In this document: positions 20,462 through 28,124 of the stretch, piece by piece
Numbering within the stretch: the first letter of the stretch is position 1
Layout: each line of letters opens with the position of its first letter
Origin: Patiria pectinifera
Lineage: Eukaryota > Echinodermata > Asteroidea > Valvatida > Asterinidae
Direction of reading: 5' to 3'
Length of the DNA stretch: 64,000 bases
NCBI GenBank assembly: GCA_029964075.1
Contig: CM057149.1
Location: forward strand, 29,712,197-29,776,196
The notes under the pieces: generated by a model
The model's input: only the letters and a program-made list of their open reading frames with translations
What the model was told of the DNA's origin: nothing
Databases searched by the model: none
Position numbers and translations under genes: made by a program

Positions 20462-21865
20462 ATGAGTGATTTTAAGTCGTTAAAAAAGCAGATACAATCG
20501 ATAGCCGATCAGGTAACGAGACAAGTAAATCAAAATGTAGCCAAGGCAAACGAGCTAAAACATCAAGCTGCACCCCAAGCAAAGTTTTTAAACAGCACTA
20601 AACCCAGTGAACTGGAGGTCATAGTTAATAATACCAACGGGTTTTTAACCATGTTTCCCGACTTAACCTCGGACTATAAATTGCCTCACGTTGAGACGGA
20701 CGAGGATGTAGATCGTTGGAAATCACACCCCATGTCGTTTTATCAAAATCAGTTAAATTTTGCGATCTACTGCGCTACTACGGGCTGCGGTATTGGATTC
20801 GATCTTTTCAATGCGAGCAACCGTTACGTTTGGGCCATCTTTAACTTTCATTTATATTTTACGGTTAGAAAGATCCTGTACGACATTGCCGCTCCTTTAC
20901 CGGGAGATGACGCATTTAACGCTCTAGACAACAGTTATAATCACAGAGCATTTACCGATACCTGTTTGTTGTTTGGCATAGATCAAAACAAGTCTTTTAA
21001 ACAGACGAGAGACACAAAATCTAACGGTTTAGGTACCTCATATATCTTTAATAAAGGCAAGTTTGTGGCGGTTGGTGAATATGATAAAGCACTACCCAAC
21101 AAACCCAACGTTCTTTACGGCGGCTACCACGGTCTAGACAGTCCCAAAAAGAGTGGAAGCCTTTACGTTCCTTGGACGGTTATTTACATCGAACAAAATG
21201 AATCGGTACAAAAGGCTTGGTTAGATTTTATACCCGACACAAGTTCGTTTACCCCCGCAGGTATCATAAAGATCAACGAATCGATCAGATCTTACGTGTA
21301 CGCTTTACTCGGTGCGCAGGCTCAAACAAAAACGAGCGTATTATCACCGGGCACCGGATTAGACGCTCAGAGACAATTTAACGTCATCGTTGAAGATATC
21401 ATCAATGCAGCAGACGACATGGAAACGAGTATCGATCAATTTCAAGACTCTTTGCAGTATGCCAGAACGCCTTTAAATTTTGTCGTGAAACCGGGGTTGT
21501 ATTTAATTCCATCGGATATGAACTTGAGGGTTGGAACGCACGACGGCTATAACAACAATCTTCAAATCGCTACCCAGAGTATGAACACTGGTTTGGTGTT
21601 AGATTTAAACTCACAACCTCAACCGGACGACTCTTTTGATGACACCGATGACGTCGCGTCACCAACACCCCTAAAGCCTATGACGAACGATGTTGTATCA
21701 CCAACACCTGCACCAACACCAGCGCCAACACCAGCACCTGCACCTACAGTTTTAACCCAAGAGCCCACGAAACTACAAACTCACCAAGACGAAAAATTAT
21801 CGTTGACGGTAGGAACATTGGCTATCGTTGGTATGGGTATTTTGGCTTACGAGGCAACGCGATAA
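20462..21865 (+). CDS. Conserved Polinton protein with a C-terminal membrane anchor
   Basis: This 467-residue protein starts with a charged helical segment (1-45) and continues with a large globular domain (about 50-390). Features such as IYCATTGCGIGFD, RSYVYALLGAQAQTKT and GYNNNLQIAT recur in hypothetical proteins of cnidarian Polintons as I recall them. A Pro/Thr-rich linker (about 395-432, P-T-P-A-P-T repeats) leads to a single hydrophobic helix at about 447-463, so the protein looks tail-anchored with the bulk exposed. It is not the major capsid protein, which lies at 25375-26643. A virion surface or membrane role is inferred. It ends 32 bp before a strong hairpin shared with the convergent gene. 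Confidence 0.65.
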   Translation: MSDFKSLKKQIQSIADQVTRQVNQNVAKANELKHQAAPQAKFLNSTKPSELEVIVNNTNGFLTMFPDLTSDYKLPHVETDEDVDRWKSHPMSFYQNQLNFAIYCATTGCGIGFDLFNASNRYVWAIFNFHLYFTVRKILYDIAAPLPGDDAFNALDNSYNHRAFTDTCLLFGIDQNKSFKQTRDTKSNGLGTSYIFNKGKFVAVGEYDKALPNKPNVLYGGYHGLDSPKKSGSLYVPWTVIYIEQNESVQKAWLDFIPDTSSFTPAGIIKINESIRSYVYALLGAQAQTKTSVLSPGTGLDAQRQFNVIVEDIINAADDMETSIDQFQDSLQYARTPLNFVVKPGLYLIPSDMNLRVGTHDGYNNNLQIATQSMNTGLVLDLNSQPQPDDSFDDTDDVASPTPLKPMTNDVVSPTPAPTPAPTPAPAPTVLTQEPTKLQTHQDEKLSLTVGTLAIVGMGILAYEATR

Positions 21866-21897
21866 GTCACACTCTAATCTCACAAGACAAAAAAAAT

Positions 21898-21928
21898 AAG
21901 CCTTACCAACTTTGCGCTGGTAAGGCTT
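21898..21928. terminator. Bidirectional terminator-like hairpin between convergent genes
   Basis: AAGCCTTACCA at 21898-21908 pairs perfectly with TGGTAAGGCTT at 21918-21928 around a nine-base loop. It is preceded by an A8 run and followed by TTATTTTTTT, so each strand shows a hairpin followed by a T-run. It sits centrally in the 97-bp gap between the plus gene ending at 21865 and the minus gene ending at 21963. Mimivirus is known to end transcripts at hairpins; whether this one works so is inference. Confidence 0.7.
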
Positions 21929-21962
21929 TTATTTTTTTGTTTAAACTTGTTTACAACTATTA

Positions 21963-23216
21963 CTACCATCGTTTTTGCAGGTACGCAAACACCAAGGCTC
22001 CCACACCCAAAAACAAAGCCCACACGTGTTCGGCCAACCACGATACGGACTTACTCAGCGCGTTAAATATCCAACTGAGTACGCTGCCTATGATACCCGG
22101 CAGAGCACCCAACGCGCTCACCCCCAGTTTTTGAAGAGCAGATGCAAAATTAGCGAGTTGTTTTGAAATCCACTCTTTGATACCGCCTTTTGGTGTTGGT
22201 GTTGGTGCAGGTGTTGGCGATGGCGCGGGTGGGGCACCCGCACCTCTCACGCTAGCGACGATGCTACTCACTATCGTGCTGATGGCTAAACTCAAAGCGG
22301 CTAAAATACTCACTACGGTCACACCTTGTTCTCTAAACAGAGTTCTGATCTTTTCCGCCAGAGTCGTGTCGTCGCCTAATATTTTATTAATCGTTTCTTT
22401 GATTCTAGCGATCTGACTTTTGAGCCCTCGTTCGTTGGCTTTTGCGGCTTCTAATCTGGCGGATCTTTCAACGTTCAAGTCGCTCAATTTATCGTTTAAC
22501 TCTCGTCGACCCTCCTCGCTGTGAGATTCGTCGAGTTCCTGTCTCGTGGCTGCAATCTCTCGGTCCAGTTCTGTGAGACGCGCTAAATTAAGTTCTAGGT
22601 TACCTCTCAACGTCTGAAGAGTTTTGTCTAAACCCTGGAGTTCTCTGTAATTCAATCCTTCTGTTTGAGCGCCGGTGTCTTGTTCTAAATCGTCTATAAT
22701 CTCGATAACCTCATCGGTGACTCTGGGTAGTTCTGTCATGGGGATACTCTCGGGTTGTATCGATTGCAGTTGTTGACTTTGATCGTCACTGAGTGTCTTA
22801 CGTTCGTAATGCGTAAAACCTAATTCCTTTCTAATAAAATCTCTACCGTTTAAACCCATCTTTCTTACATTTAACTCTATAGTCCTCAGAGTCAAGAATC
22901 TGTCTGGTTTTCTTTGATCCGTTAACCTTAGTAAGCCTTTGCCAGTGTCATAAAATAAACCTTCTGTGTTGAGAATAAATTTTTCGTATCTCGGAGATAT
23001 TGGTTTATTGTATATGTTATAAGTATCGTAAAACTCATCAACGCGCCCATTAGTGACCATGCTTCTTCCTTGATCTAAAACGTCATCTATGTCGGTAGTG
23101 AGGATGGGTGGTACAGGAGTATCAAAGTTGTCGTCCAGATTGGTCTCTGCTACATCATCGTCGTCATCGTAATCGTAATCATCAACGGGGTCAAAGTCAA
23201 ATCCTCCCTCAGCCAT
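21963..23216 (-). CDS. Polinton coiled-coil membrane protein
   Basis: This 417-residue protein has a very acidic N-terminus (D-Y-D-Y-D-D-D-D-D, residues about 13-21), a central coiled coil (about 185-285) and a hydrophobic segment beginning TLFREQGVTVVSILAALSL. A Pro/Thr linker like that of the convergent gene follows, and then a second hydrophobic region (SALGALPGIIGSVLSWIFNA to the end). The T-L-F-R-E-Q-G-x-T and A-L-P-G-I-I-G-S motifs are, as I recall, conserved in cnidarian and other invertebrate Polintons, but the function is unknown. Two membrane regions joined by a flexible linker suggest a virion membrane or membrane-remodelling role (inference). It is the last of a run of minus-strand genes. 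Confidence 0.65.
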   Translation of the reverse strand: MAEGGFDFDPVDDYDYDDDDDVAETNLDDNFDTPVPPILTTDIDDVLDQGRSMVTNGRVDEFYDTYNIYNKPISPRYEKFILNTEGLFYDTGKGLLRLTDQRKPDRFLTLRTIELNVRKMGLNGRDFIRKELGFTHYERKTLSDDQSQQLQSIQPESIPMTELPRVTDEVIEIIDDLEQDTGAQTEGLNYRELQGLDKTLQTLRGNLELNLARLTELDREIAATRQELDESHSEEGRRELNDKLSDLNVERSARLEAAKANERGLKSQIARIKETINKILGDDTTLAEKIRTLFREQGVTVVSILAALSLAISTIVSSIVASVRGAGAPPAPSPTPAPTPTPKGGIKEWISKQLANFASALQKLGVSALGALPGIIGSVLSWIFNALSKSVSWLAEHVWALFLGVGALVFAYLQKRW

Positions 23217-23238
23217 TTATTTAATAAACCTATTTAAA

Positions 23239-23481
23239 TTATGCCGTTTTCATGATACTGCCCGGTAGTATACCCTGGGTCACCAACCAATTTTGCGTGG
23301 CCAGAGCTCCACTTATAATGCCCGTCAATTTAACCGCATCTTCTACGCTTAGTTTGTTTAAATCCGGCGCTTTCATTTTGAGTAGTTTAGCTCCTACCAT
23401 GGCGTATCCCATCGAAAGACCCGATATGACGGCTCCGTGATAAATCGTATTAGCTATTCCGTTGGTGTCAAAGTTACTCAT
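23239..23481 (-). CDS. Small Polinton membrane protein
   Basis: This 80-residue protein has two hydrophobic helices (about 10-30, AVISGLSMGYAMVGAKLL, and 48-65). A short motif, L-S-V-E-D-A-V-K-L-T-G, lies between them, and the tail reads V-T-Q-G-I-L-P-G-S-I. Proteins of this size and pattern accompany capsid genes in other invertebrate Polintons. Function unknown; a small virion membrane component is a guess. Upstream lies a variant of the shared promoter motif (TTATATTAAA). Confidence 0.65.
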   Translation of the reverse strand: MSNFDTNGIANTIYHGAVISGLSMGYAMVGAKLLKMKAPDLNKLSVEDAVKLTGIISGALATQNWLVTQGILPGSIMKTA

Positions 23482-23514
23482 CGTTTTTAATATAACAATT
23501 TTTAAATTGCTGGT

Positions 23515-23898
23515 TTATTCCATGTCTAGCGTTTTGGGGGCGCTGGGTGTAGTGGGTTGCGTGACTACCGGCACTGGCTGTACTACCGGCGCAGTTGCCT
23601 TACTTTTTAGTATCAGCAGCCCCACCCCTATTATAGACGCTATAGCCCCCCACATCGCCCAAGAGTTGTAGTCTGGTGAGCTCGTAGCTTCGTCCGATGT
23701 TACGTTCATTTTTGCCAATTTTAATTTCATCTGTCTATTGTGCTCAGCTAAAGCTTTACCCTGCTGTATTCGTTTAGGATTTTTAGTCTTGGTCACTCTC
23801 GTTACCGTCGGTGATGTCGTTGTTTTTATCGGTGGGGGTGTCTCTGTCTCTGCTGGTTGAGCTGCAGGCGTTGCTGTCGCTGCTTTCTGATCTTCCAT
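23515..23898 (-). CDS. Polinton basic/membrane protein with a PSAP motif
   Basis: This 127-residue protein has a Pro/Thr-rich N-terminus and a basic block (TKTKNPKRIQQGKALAEHNR at about 36-55). A single transmembrane helix follows at about 82-99 (WAMWGAIASIIGVGLLILK), then a Pro-rich tail with PSAP at 118-121. The N-P-K-R-x-x-x-G-K-x-L-A-E-x-N-R signature is shared with small Polinton proteins I recall from cnidarians. The basic region could contact DNA or capsid and the helix could anchor it in a membrane (inference). Its start overlaps the end of the neighbouring gene by 116 bp in another frame. Confidence 0.6.
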   Translation of the reverse strand: MEDQKAATATPAAQPAETETPPPIKTTTSPTVTRVTKTKNPKRIQQGKALAEHNRQMKLKLAKMNVTSDEATSSPDYNSWAMWGAIASIIGVGLLILKSKATAPVVQPVPVVTQPTTPSAPKTLDME

Positions 23899-24361
23899 TT
23901 ATTATATTAGGTTTATTAAATTTCAAATGTTTTGTTGTGATAATCGTAGCAACTAGGGGTGATATTAAAGTTCCGTACTTGTAACAAACGTCGCTCAACA
24001 TACCAGCCATACTCGCGCTTATAATAGGATCAGAACTCAAGTCGTTGGTGAGTTCTTCTTCAGAATCTATAGTGACGTTATATCCTAAAACTTGTACGGG
24101 TGTAACAACAGCTAACACTCTCGAAAATATACTTAAAGTGTATTTACCAACGGTTTTAACAATTTCATTTCCAAATTTAGTTTCGTACAGATGATACAGC
24201 TTTTTAAGTTCTTTACTGTCAAGAGCTTCGATATGTTTAACGGTGTATTCCTTTCCCAAGTACTTTCTAGAGTTTCCGGCTGCTACGACACCGCACAAAC
24301 GATCTTTATGTTCTGCGTTGTGATCTTGTTCGTTCGTTAAAGTAAGTTTTAGGTCCTCCAT
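23783..24361 (-). CDS. Conserved Polinton protein, function unknown
   Basis: This 192-residue protein contains the sequence AAGNSRKYLGKEYTVKHIEA, then L-Y-H-L-Y-E and two moderately hydrophobic segments (about 80-100 and 128-145). It ends in a polar Ser/Asp-rich tail. The A-G-N-S-x-K-Y-L-G-K pattern recurs in invertebrate Polintons as I remember them, without known function. The polar tail is coded in the overlap with the 127-residue gene, so its low complexity may reflect the double coding. Upstream is a 400-bp gap containing a 22-bp tandem array. Confidence 0.6.
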   Translation of the reverse strand: MEDLKLTLTNEQDHNAEHKDRLCGVVAAGNSRKYLGKEYTVKHIEALDSKELKKLYHLYETKFGNEIVKTVGKYTLSIFSRVLAVVTPVQVLGYNVTIDSEEELTNDLSSDPIISASMAGMLSDVCYKYGTLISPLVATIITTKHLKFNKPNIINGRSESSDSNACSSTSRDRDTPTDKNNDITDGNESDQD

Positions 24362-24588
24362 TTAATTAGAAACGAATTTAATTTTGTTGTAGCTGTTGCA
24401 ACTTTGTTACAAAAGCGAAGGTATTCGTATGTGTAAAACGATAAATTAAGCGATATGATGATAATAGCCAAAAACTGCATATACTCGAATATTGCTATCA
24501 TTTACTAACAACAAAATACATTTTGTTGACGTTTGTTGATTAACAAATTGTAATACATGTGTAGTTTGTTGAATAGGTTGCTACTGAA

Positions 24589-24764
24589 CTAGCTATTAAT
24601 TGTTACTCACCTAGCTATTAATTGTTACTCACCTAGCTATTAATTGTTACTCACCTAGCTATTAATTGTTACTCACCTAGCTATTAATTGTTACTCACCT
24701 AGCTATTAATTGTTACTCACCTAGCTATTAATTGTTACTCAACTAGCTATTAATTGTTACTCAA
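24589..24764. repeat. 22-bp tandem array, eight units
   Basis: Eight nearly identical 22-bp units, each starting CTAGCTATTAATTG and ending in TTACTCAC or TTACTCAA, run head to tail and fade into a partial unit at 24765-24782. The array lies directly against the 3' end of the ATPase gene. The rest of the gap (24362-24588) is AT-rich without genes. The near-identity of units points to recent expansion; a regulatory or origin-like role is only a possibility. Confidence 0.9.
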
Positions 24765-24768
24765 CTAG

Positions 24769-25373
24769 CTACTCAAGTAGCTCGTAACTAACTGGAGGTT
24801 CGGTGTATACGACCAATTTACTATATTTCACATCTCTCAAACGTCGTTTTATATAATCTCGTTCTTCAATGGGAACGACGTCATTTTCGTCTAACGCTTG
24901 ATCAAACGATGTTTTATCTTTGCAGTAAAATAACGCCAACCAAGCCGTGTTTTCTCTATAATCTTTTAAAACGCTGTTGTACTTTTGGGTCAGTAACCAA
25001 CAGCTGTGATTTACGTGTCTTCCGCTAAATGCCATCTTGCTTAGCGCGCACGTCTTTTTACGATATTTAATCTCTTGATCCGAAGAGCAATCGTCCACGA
25101 TAAACAACGTGGCAACACCTTCGAATATTTTCCTGTAAAATCGATCGCTTCGTTGAGCGTCATCTTGTACAATTCCGGATCGCAGAGGTATACCTCGGGA
25201 TCTGCTTGAATCCACTTTCTTTCGATGTACGTTTTGTTTTTAAATATGGTAGGGCAAATGATGACTATCGCCTCAAATGTGTTTTTATAGTCTGACTCTA
25301 ACAGATCCAAAATCCATTTGGTTTTGCCCGAATTTGTTTTGCCGACGATTAAAGCGCAATGCGGTTGTGTCAT
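24769..25373 (-). pseudogene. Polinton packaging ATPase (A32-like), broken
   Basis: This is a remnant of the FtsK/HerA-type DNA-packaging ATPase, with about one break. Recognisable parts are a P-loop (GKTNSGKT), a Walker B-like TLFIVDDC and a downstream L-L-T-Q-K-Y-N motif typical of A32-family ATPases. In related elements the protein drives DNA into capsids. It follows the major capsid gene with a one-base gap, an arrangement that suggests co-expression. Confidence 0.8.
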
Positions 25374-25374
25374 T

Positions 25375-26643
25375 TTAACTTAACAGAGATTTAAAATTTC
25401 CGTCTTCCAAGTTCAATTGAGCATCCATGACTAAAAATACGTACATCGTGAGGTCACCTTGACCTTCGGCTTCTCTGTTAAATTGAATGTTGATGCCTCC
25501 TCCGTCTCCGAGTTTCCTACCGGATCCGTGAGCGGAATTGTCGTCGTTACTTCTAAAATCGAGCCACAGACCGTACTTGTCTTTTAGGTAGTCTCCGAGG
25601 TCAAAACCCGTCAAATTTAAGTCTTTAGCTACTCCGCGCCCGCTTTCGGTATCGCTGTCTCCAAAGAACTTGTTGATTTCATTCCAGTGTTGATACTGAA
25701 ACATTCCTTGACTGTAGAGTTGATTGGGTTTACCTTCTACGGTCACCGATGTTTTGGTTATTTTTGGATTGTAAAATCGCTGCGGATTTTTGACCGCGGG
25801 ATCTTTAAACAAAAACAAAATACCCTTGAGACTCCTGATGGGTTGATTGACGCTGACGTTCCAAAGCGTGTCCGATTTGTTGACGGATCTAACTTCTAGC
25901 GAGTGGATTTTATCAAACAGATATTGCATTAACCCCTTGTGTTTATTCCTGATGGTGATAGCTAGGTCTCTGTTGGTCACCACTTCGTATTCGAGAGACA
26001 AGTCTGAGATAGAATACATCGCCGCCGTATCTGAACTGTTGACTACTTTTTCGTGATCGTTAAACTTTATTTCGTACGTCAGAGGTTGTTTTAAACCGCT
26101 GGGGTAAAAAGGGTGATGCGAAGTCAGTATGTCAATGTCTAGGGGAATACAATATCTGTTACCATAGGCATCCGCGATAGCTTGATCCTTACCGTTGTTG
26201 GCGCCCGCGTTAGCATCTTCAGCCCCAGTTCTTAGTTTAGACACGTTTTCTTTTTCTATGCCCGAGTACGCCATGTTTCGAGTCGTCGAGCTGTTGATCC
26301 AATTGTCTTTAAAGTTGTGATACACGTCGGCGTGACGATAACTCACAATTTCGTGACCTTGAAGCCTGACGCTGATTTCGCTGACTAAATTTCTGGCTAA
26401 ATTACCAAAAATGGTTCTATTGTTGTCGCTTCCACCTTCGAGTTCTAAATTGAAAGCTAGTTTACAAGTGCCGGGTACGATCACGTCGTCTACACCCAAT
26501 TGAGGAAACTTGACCCTCAGCGTTTGCCCCGCCGATATACTACTGGGATTGTGGGTAATGACCACCTCTTTTCTCTCACCCTTGATAGATCTGGGTATTT
26601 TTAATAGTCTGCTGGGATTGAGCTTTTTTCCATACGCATTCAT
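25375..26643 (-). CDS. Polinton major capsid protein (double jelly-roll type)
   Basis: This 422-residue protein is strand-rich throughout with no membrane helices. Motifs such as VPGTCKLAFNLEL near residue 57, LTYEIKFNDHEKVV near 188, and YGLWLDFRSNDD near 360 fit the metazoan Polinton major capsid family, predicted to have the double jelly-roll fold of adenovirus hexon and mavirus capsid. The size is slightly below many family members. The gene lies directly upstream of the packaging ATPase. I recognised it by pattern, size and neighbours, not by a search. Confidence 0.75.
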   Translation of the reverse strand: MNAYGKKLNPSRLLKIPRSIKGERKEVVITHNPSSISAGQTLRVKFPQLGVDDVIVPGTCKLAFNLELEGGSDNNRTIFGNLARNLVSEISVRLQGHEIVSYRHADVYHNFKDNWINSSTTRNMAYSGIEKENVSKLRTGAEDANAGANNGKDQAIADAYGNRYCIPLDIDILTSHHPFYPSGLKQPLTYEIKFNDHEKVVNSSDTAAMYSISDLSLEYEVVTNRDLAITIRNKHKGLMQYLFDKIHSLEVRSVNKSDTLWNVSVNQPIRSLKGILFLFKDPAVKNPQRFYNPKITKTSVTVEGKPNQLYSQGMFQYQHWNEINKFFGDSDTESGRGVAKDLNLTGFDLGDYLKDKYGLWLDFRSNDDNSAHGSGRKLGDGGGINIQFNREAEGQGDLTMYVFLVMDAQLNLEDGNFKSLLS

Positions 26644-26665
26644 TTTATTTATACGAGTTTTAAAT

Positions 26666-27088
26666 TTAAAGGTATCTGTAAGCCAAGAAGCCCACCAATA
26701 GCGTTCCTCCCGCGATAAACACCAGTTCTTTTTCTATTTGTTGGTCGCTAGGCTCGTAAAAATCTTCGAGTTTGGGTTCGCGTTGCAGTCCTACGGGTAG
26801 TTTGGTAGATTGTCCACTCACCTCGTTGTAGTAACGCAACGCTCGGTCTACGTTAGAAAATGTTTCTTTAGAAGCATTTTGTTTTCTGATACGGTCATTT
26901 AGAAAATCTAGATATTTCGTTCGTTCTCGTTGCCACTTATCTTTGGCGGCTGAGAGTTGTTCTATCGCTAAATCGTGTCTCTTACGCTCCTCGTCGCTCT
27001 GTTTCAGATTTGAAAATAAAAAGTTTGAACCCGTAAAAGCTAAGGCGTTGACGATCGCGCCTCCTAACATCATAGCAAGGGTAGCCAT
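26666..27088 (-). CDS. Polinton membrane/coiled-coil protein
   Basis: This 140-residue protein has a hydrophobic N-terminus (MLGGAIVNALAFTGSNFLF), a charged helical middle with E-E-R-K-R-H-D-L-A-I-E-Q-L and a C-terminal transmembrane helix (LVFIAGGTLLVGFLAYRYL). The G-G-A-I-V-N-A-L-A-F-T-G-S-N and R-H-D-x-A-x-E motifs are familiar from other invertebrate Polintons, where the protein is uncharacterised. Two terminal membrane segments flanking a helical middle suggest a small virion membrane protein. It is divergent from the integrase gene over a 34-bp shared promoter. Confidence 0.65.
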   Translation of the reverse strand: MATLAMMLGGAIVNALAFTGSNFLFSNLKQSDEERKRHDLAIEQLSAAKDKWQRERTKYLDFLNDRIRKQNASKETFSNVDRALRYYNEVSGQSTKLPVGLQREPKLEDFYEPSDQQIEKELVFIAGGTLLVGFLAYRYL

Positions 27089-27122
27089 ATTATTATTATA
27101 AACGTCTTTTATATTAAATAAT
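27089..27122. promoter_or_regulatory. Divergent promoter between integrase and the 140-aa gene
   Basis: The 34-bp gap contains GTCTTTTATATTAAA at 27104-27118, one T shorter than the motif in the other divergent gap. Its reverse gives TTTAATATAAAAG ahead of the minus-strand gene. A single site could serve both directions. Confidence 0.6.
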
Positions 27123-28124
27123 ATGCAAACATTATCTAAACTGTATTATAGCCCGAGCGGTTATTGGAGAGGTGAAAGTGCCGTCGACCATTTACACGAT
27201 AAAACAAAATACGATAAAAAGGTAATCAGAGATTGGCTTAAAAAACAAGCGATCTGGCAAATTTATCTACCGGGTCCTGCGTATGTACCCAGGCCTACGA
27301 GTACATCGCGAGAGTTTGAAACACCAAACGACTTTCACCAAATGGATGTGCTATACCTACCCTGGGATAAAGTAAAACGCAAGACTTATAAATACGCTTT
27401 GACGGTTGTCGATGTTGCGAGTCGATACCACGAAGCAGAACCCTTGGTTTCTAAAACGGCAGATTCCACCCAAGATGCTATCGTTAAGATTTACGCGAGA
27501 TCGCCTTTGAGTTACCCTAAAACGTTGAGAGTAGACGCCGGTACCGAATTTAAAGGAGCATTTAAAAAATGGATGGCCTCAAAAAACGTCGAGATTATCG
27601 TAGGCGAACCAGGAAACCACCGATCGCAGGGTATCGTAGAAAGATTTAATCGAACGCTAGCCGAGAGACTGTTTGGTCATCAGTACGCTCAAGAAATGTT
27701 AAATCCCGAGAGTAGAAACACGCAATGGGTCGAGCGATTACCCAGCGTGATCAAAGCTATAAACGACGAAACGACGAGATTAATAGCTAAAGCACCGTCA
27801 GAGGCGGTTAAACTAAAACAGGTCAGGCAATCGCCGGCTAACCCCGTTAAAACAAAAGAGCAACAATTACCGCAAGACGCTATGGTTAGATATTTATATT
27901 ACCCGGGTGAGCAAGAGGGTGGAACTGCGAGAAGAGCCACGGATCCCATTTGGAGCGTAGACATCTTCAACGTGGAAAAAAGAACGAGTCAATTTAAAAT
28001 GATTGAAGGTAAAAAAGTCACAACGGGTCCTACTCTTTATTACCTGCAAGACGGCCCAAAAAGGAGTTTTGTGAGACAAGAGCTTCAAGTCGTACCCGAG
28101 GACACGCAATTACCGCCTAATTAA
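27123..28124 (+). CDS. Polinton integrase (retroviral/Ty3-type DDE)
   Basis: This 333-residue integrase has an N-terminal helical region (1-65) and an rve-fold catalytic core (about 68-230). The acidic triad sits at Asp75 (HQMDVLY), Asp138 (LRVDAGTEF) and Glu173 (GIVERFNR), with 34 residues between the last two. The C-terminal domain (about 290-328, including TLYYLQDG and FVRQELQVV) resembles the chromo/SH3-like module of such integrases. It would join the element's ends to host DNA and produce the short target duplication seen here. It is convergent with polB and overlaps its end by 8 bp. Confidence 0.92.
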   Translation: MQTLSKLYYSPSGYWRGESAVDHLHDKTKYDKKVIRDWLKKQAIWQIYLPGPAYVPRPTSTSREFETPNDFHQMDVLYLPWDKVKRKTYKYALTVVDVASRYHEAEPLVSKTADSTQDAIVKIYARSPLSYPKTLRVDAGTEFKGAFKKWMASKNVEIIVGEPGNHRSQGIVERFNRTLAERLFGHQYAQEMLNPESRNTQWVERLPSVIKAINDETTRLIAKAPSEAVKLKQVRQSPANPVKTKEQQLPQDAMVRYLYYPGEQEGGTARRATDPIWSVDIFNVEKRTSQFKMIEGKKVTTGPTLYYLQDGPKRSFVRQELQVVPEDTQLPPN

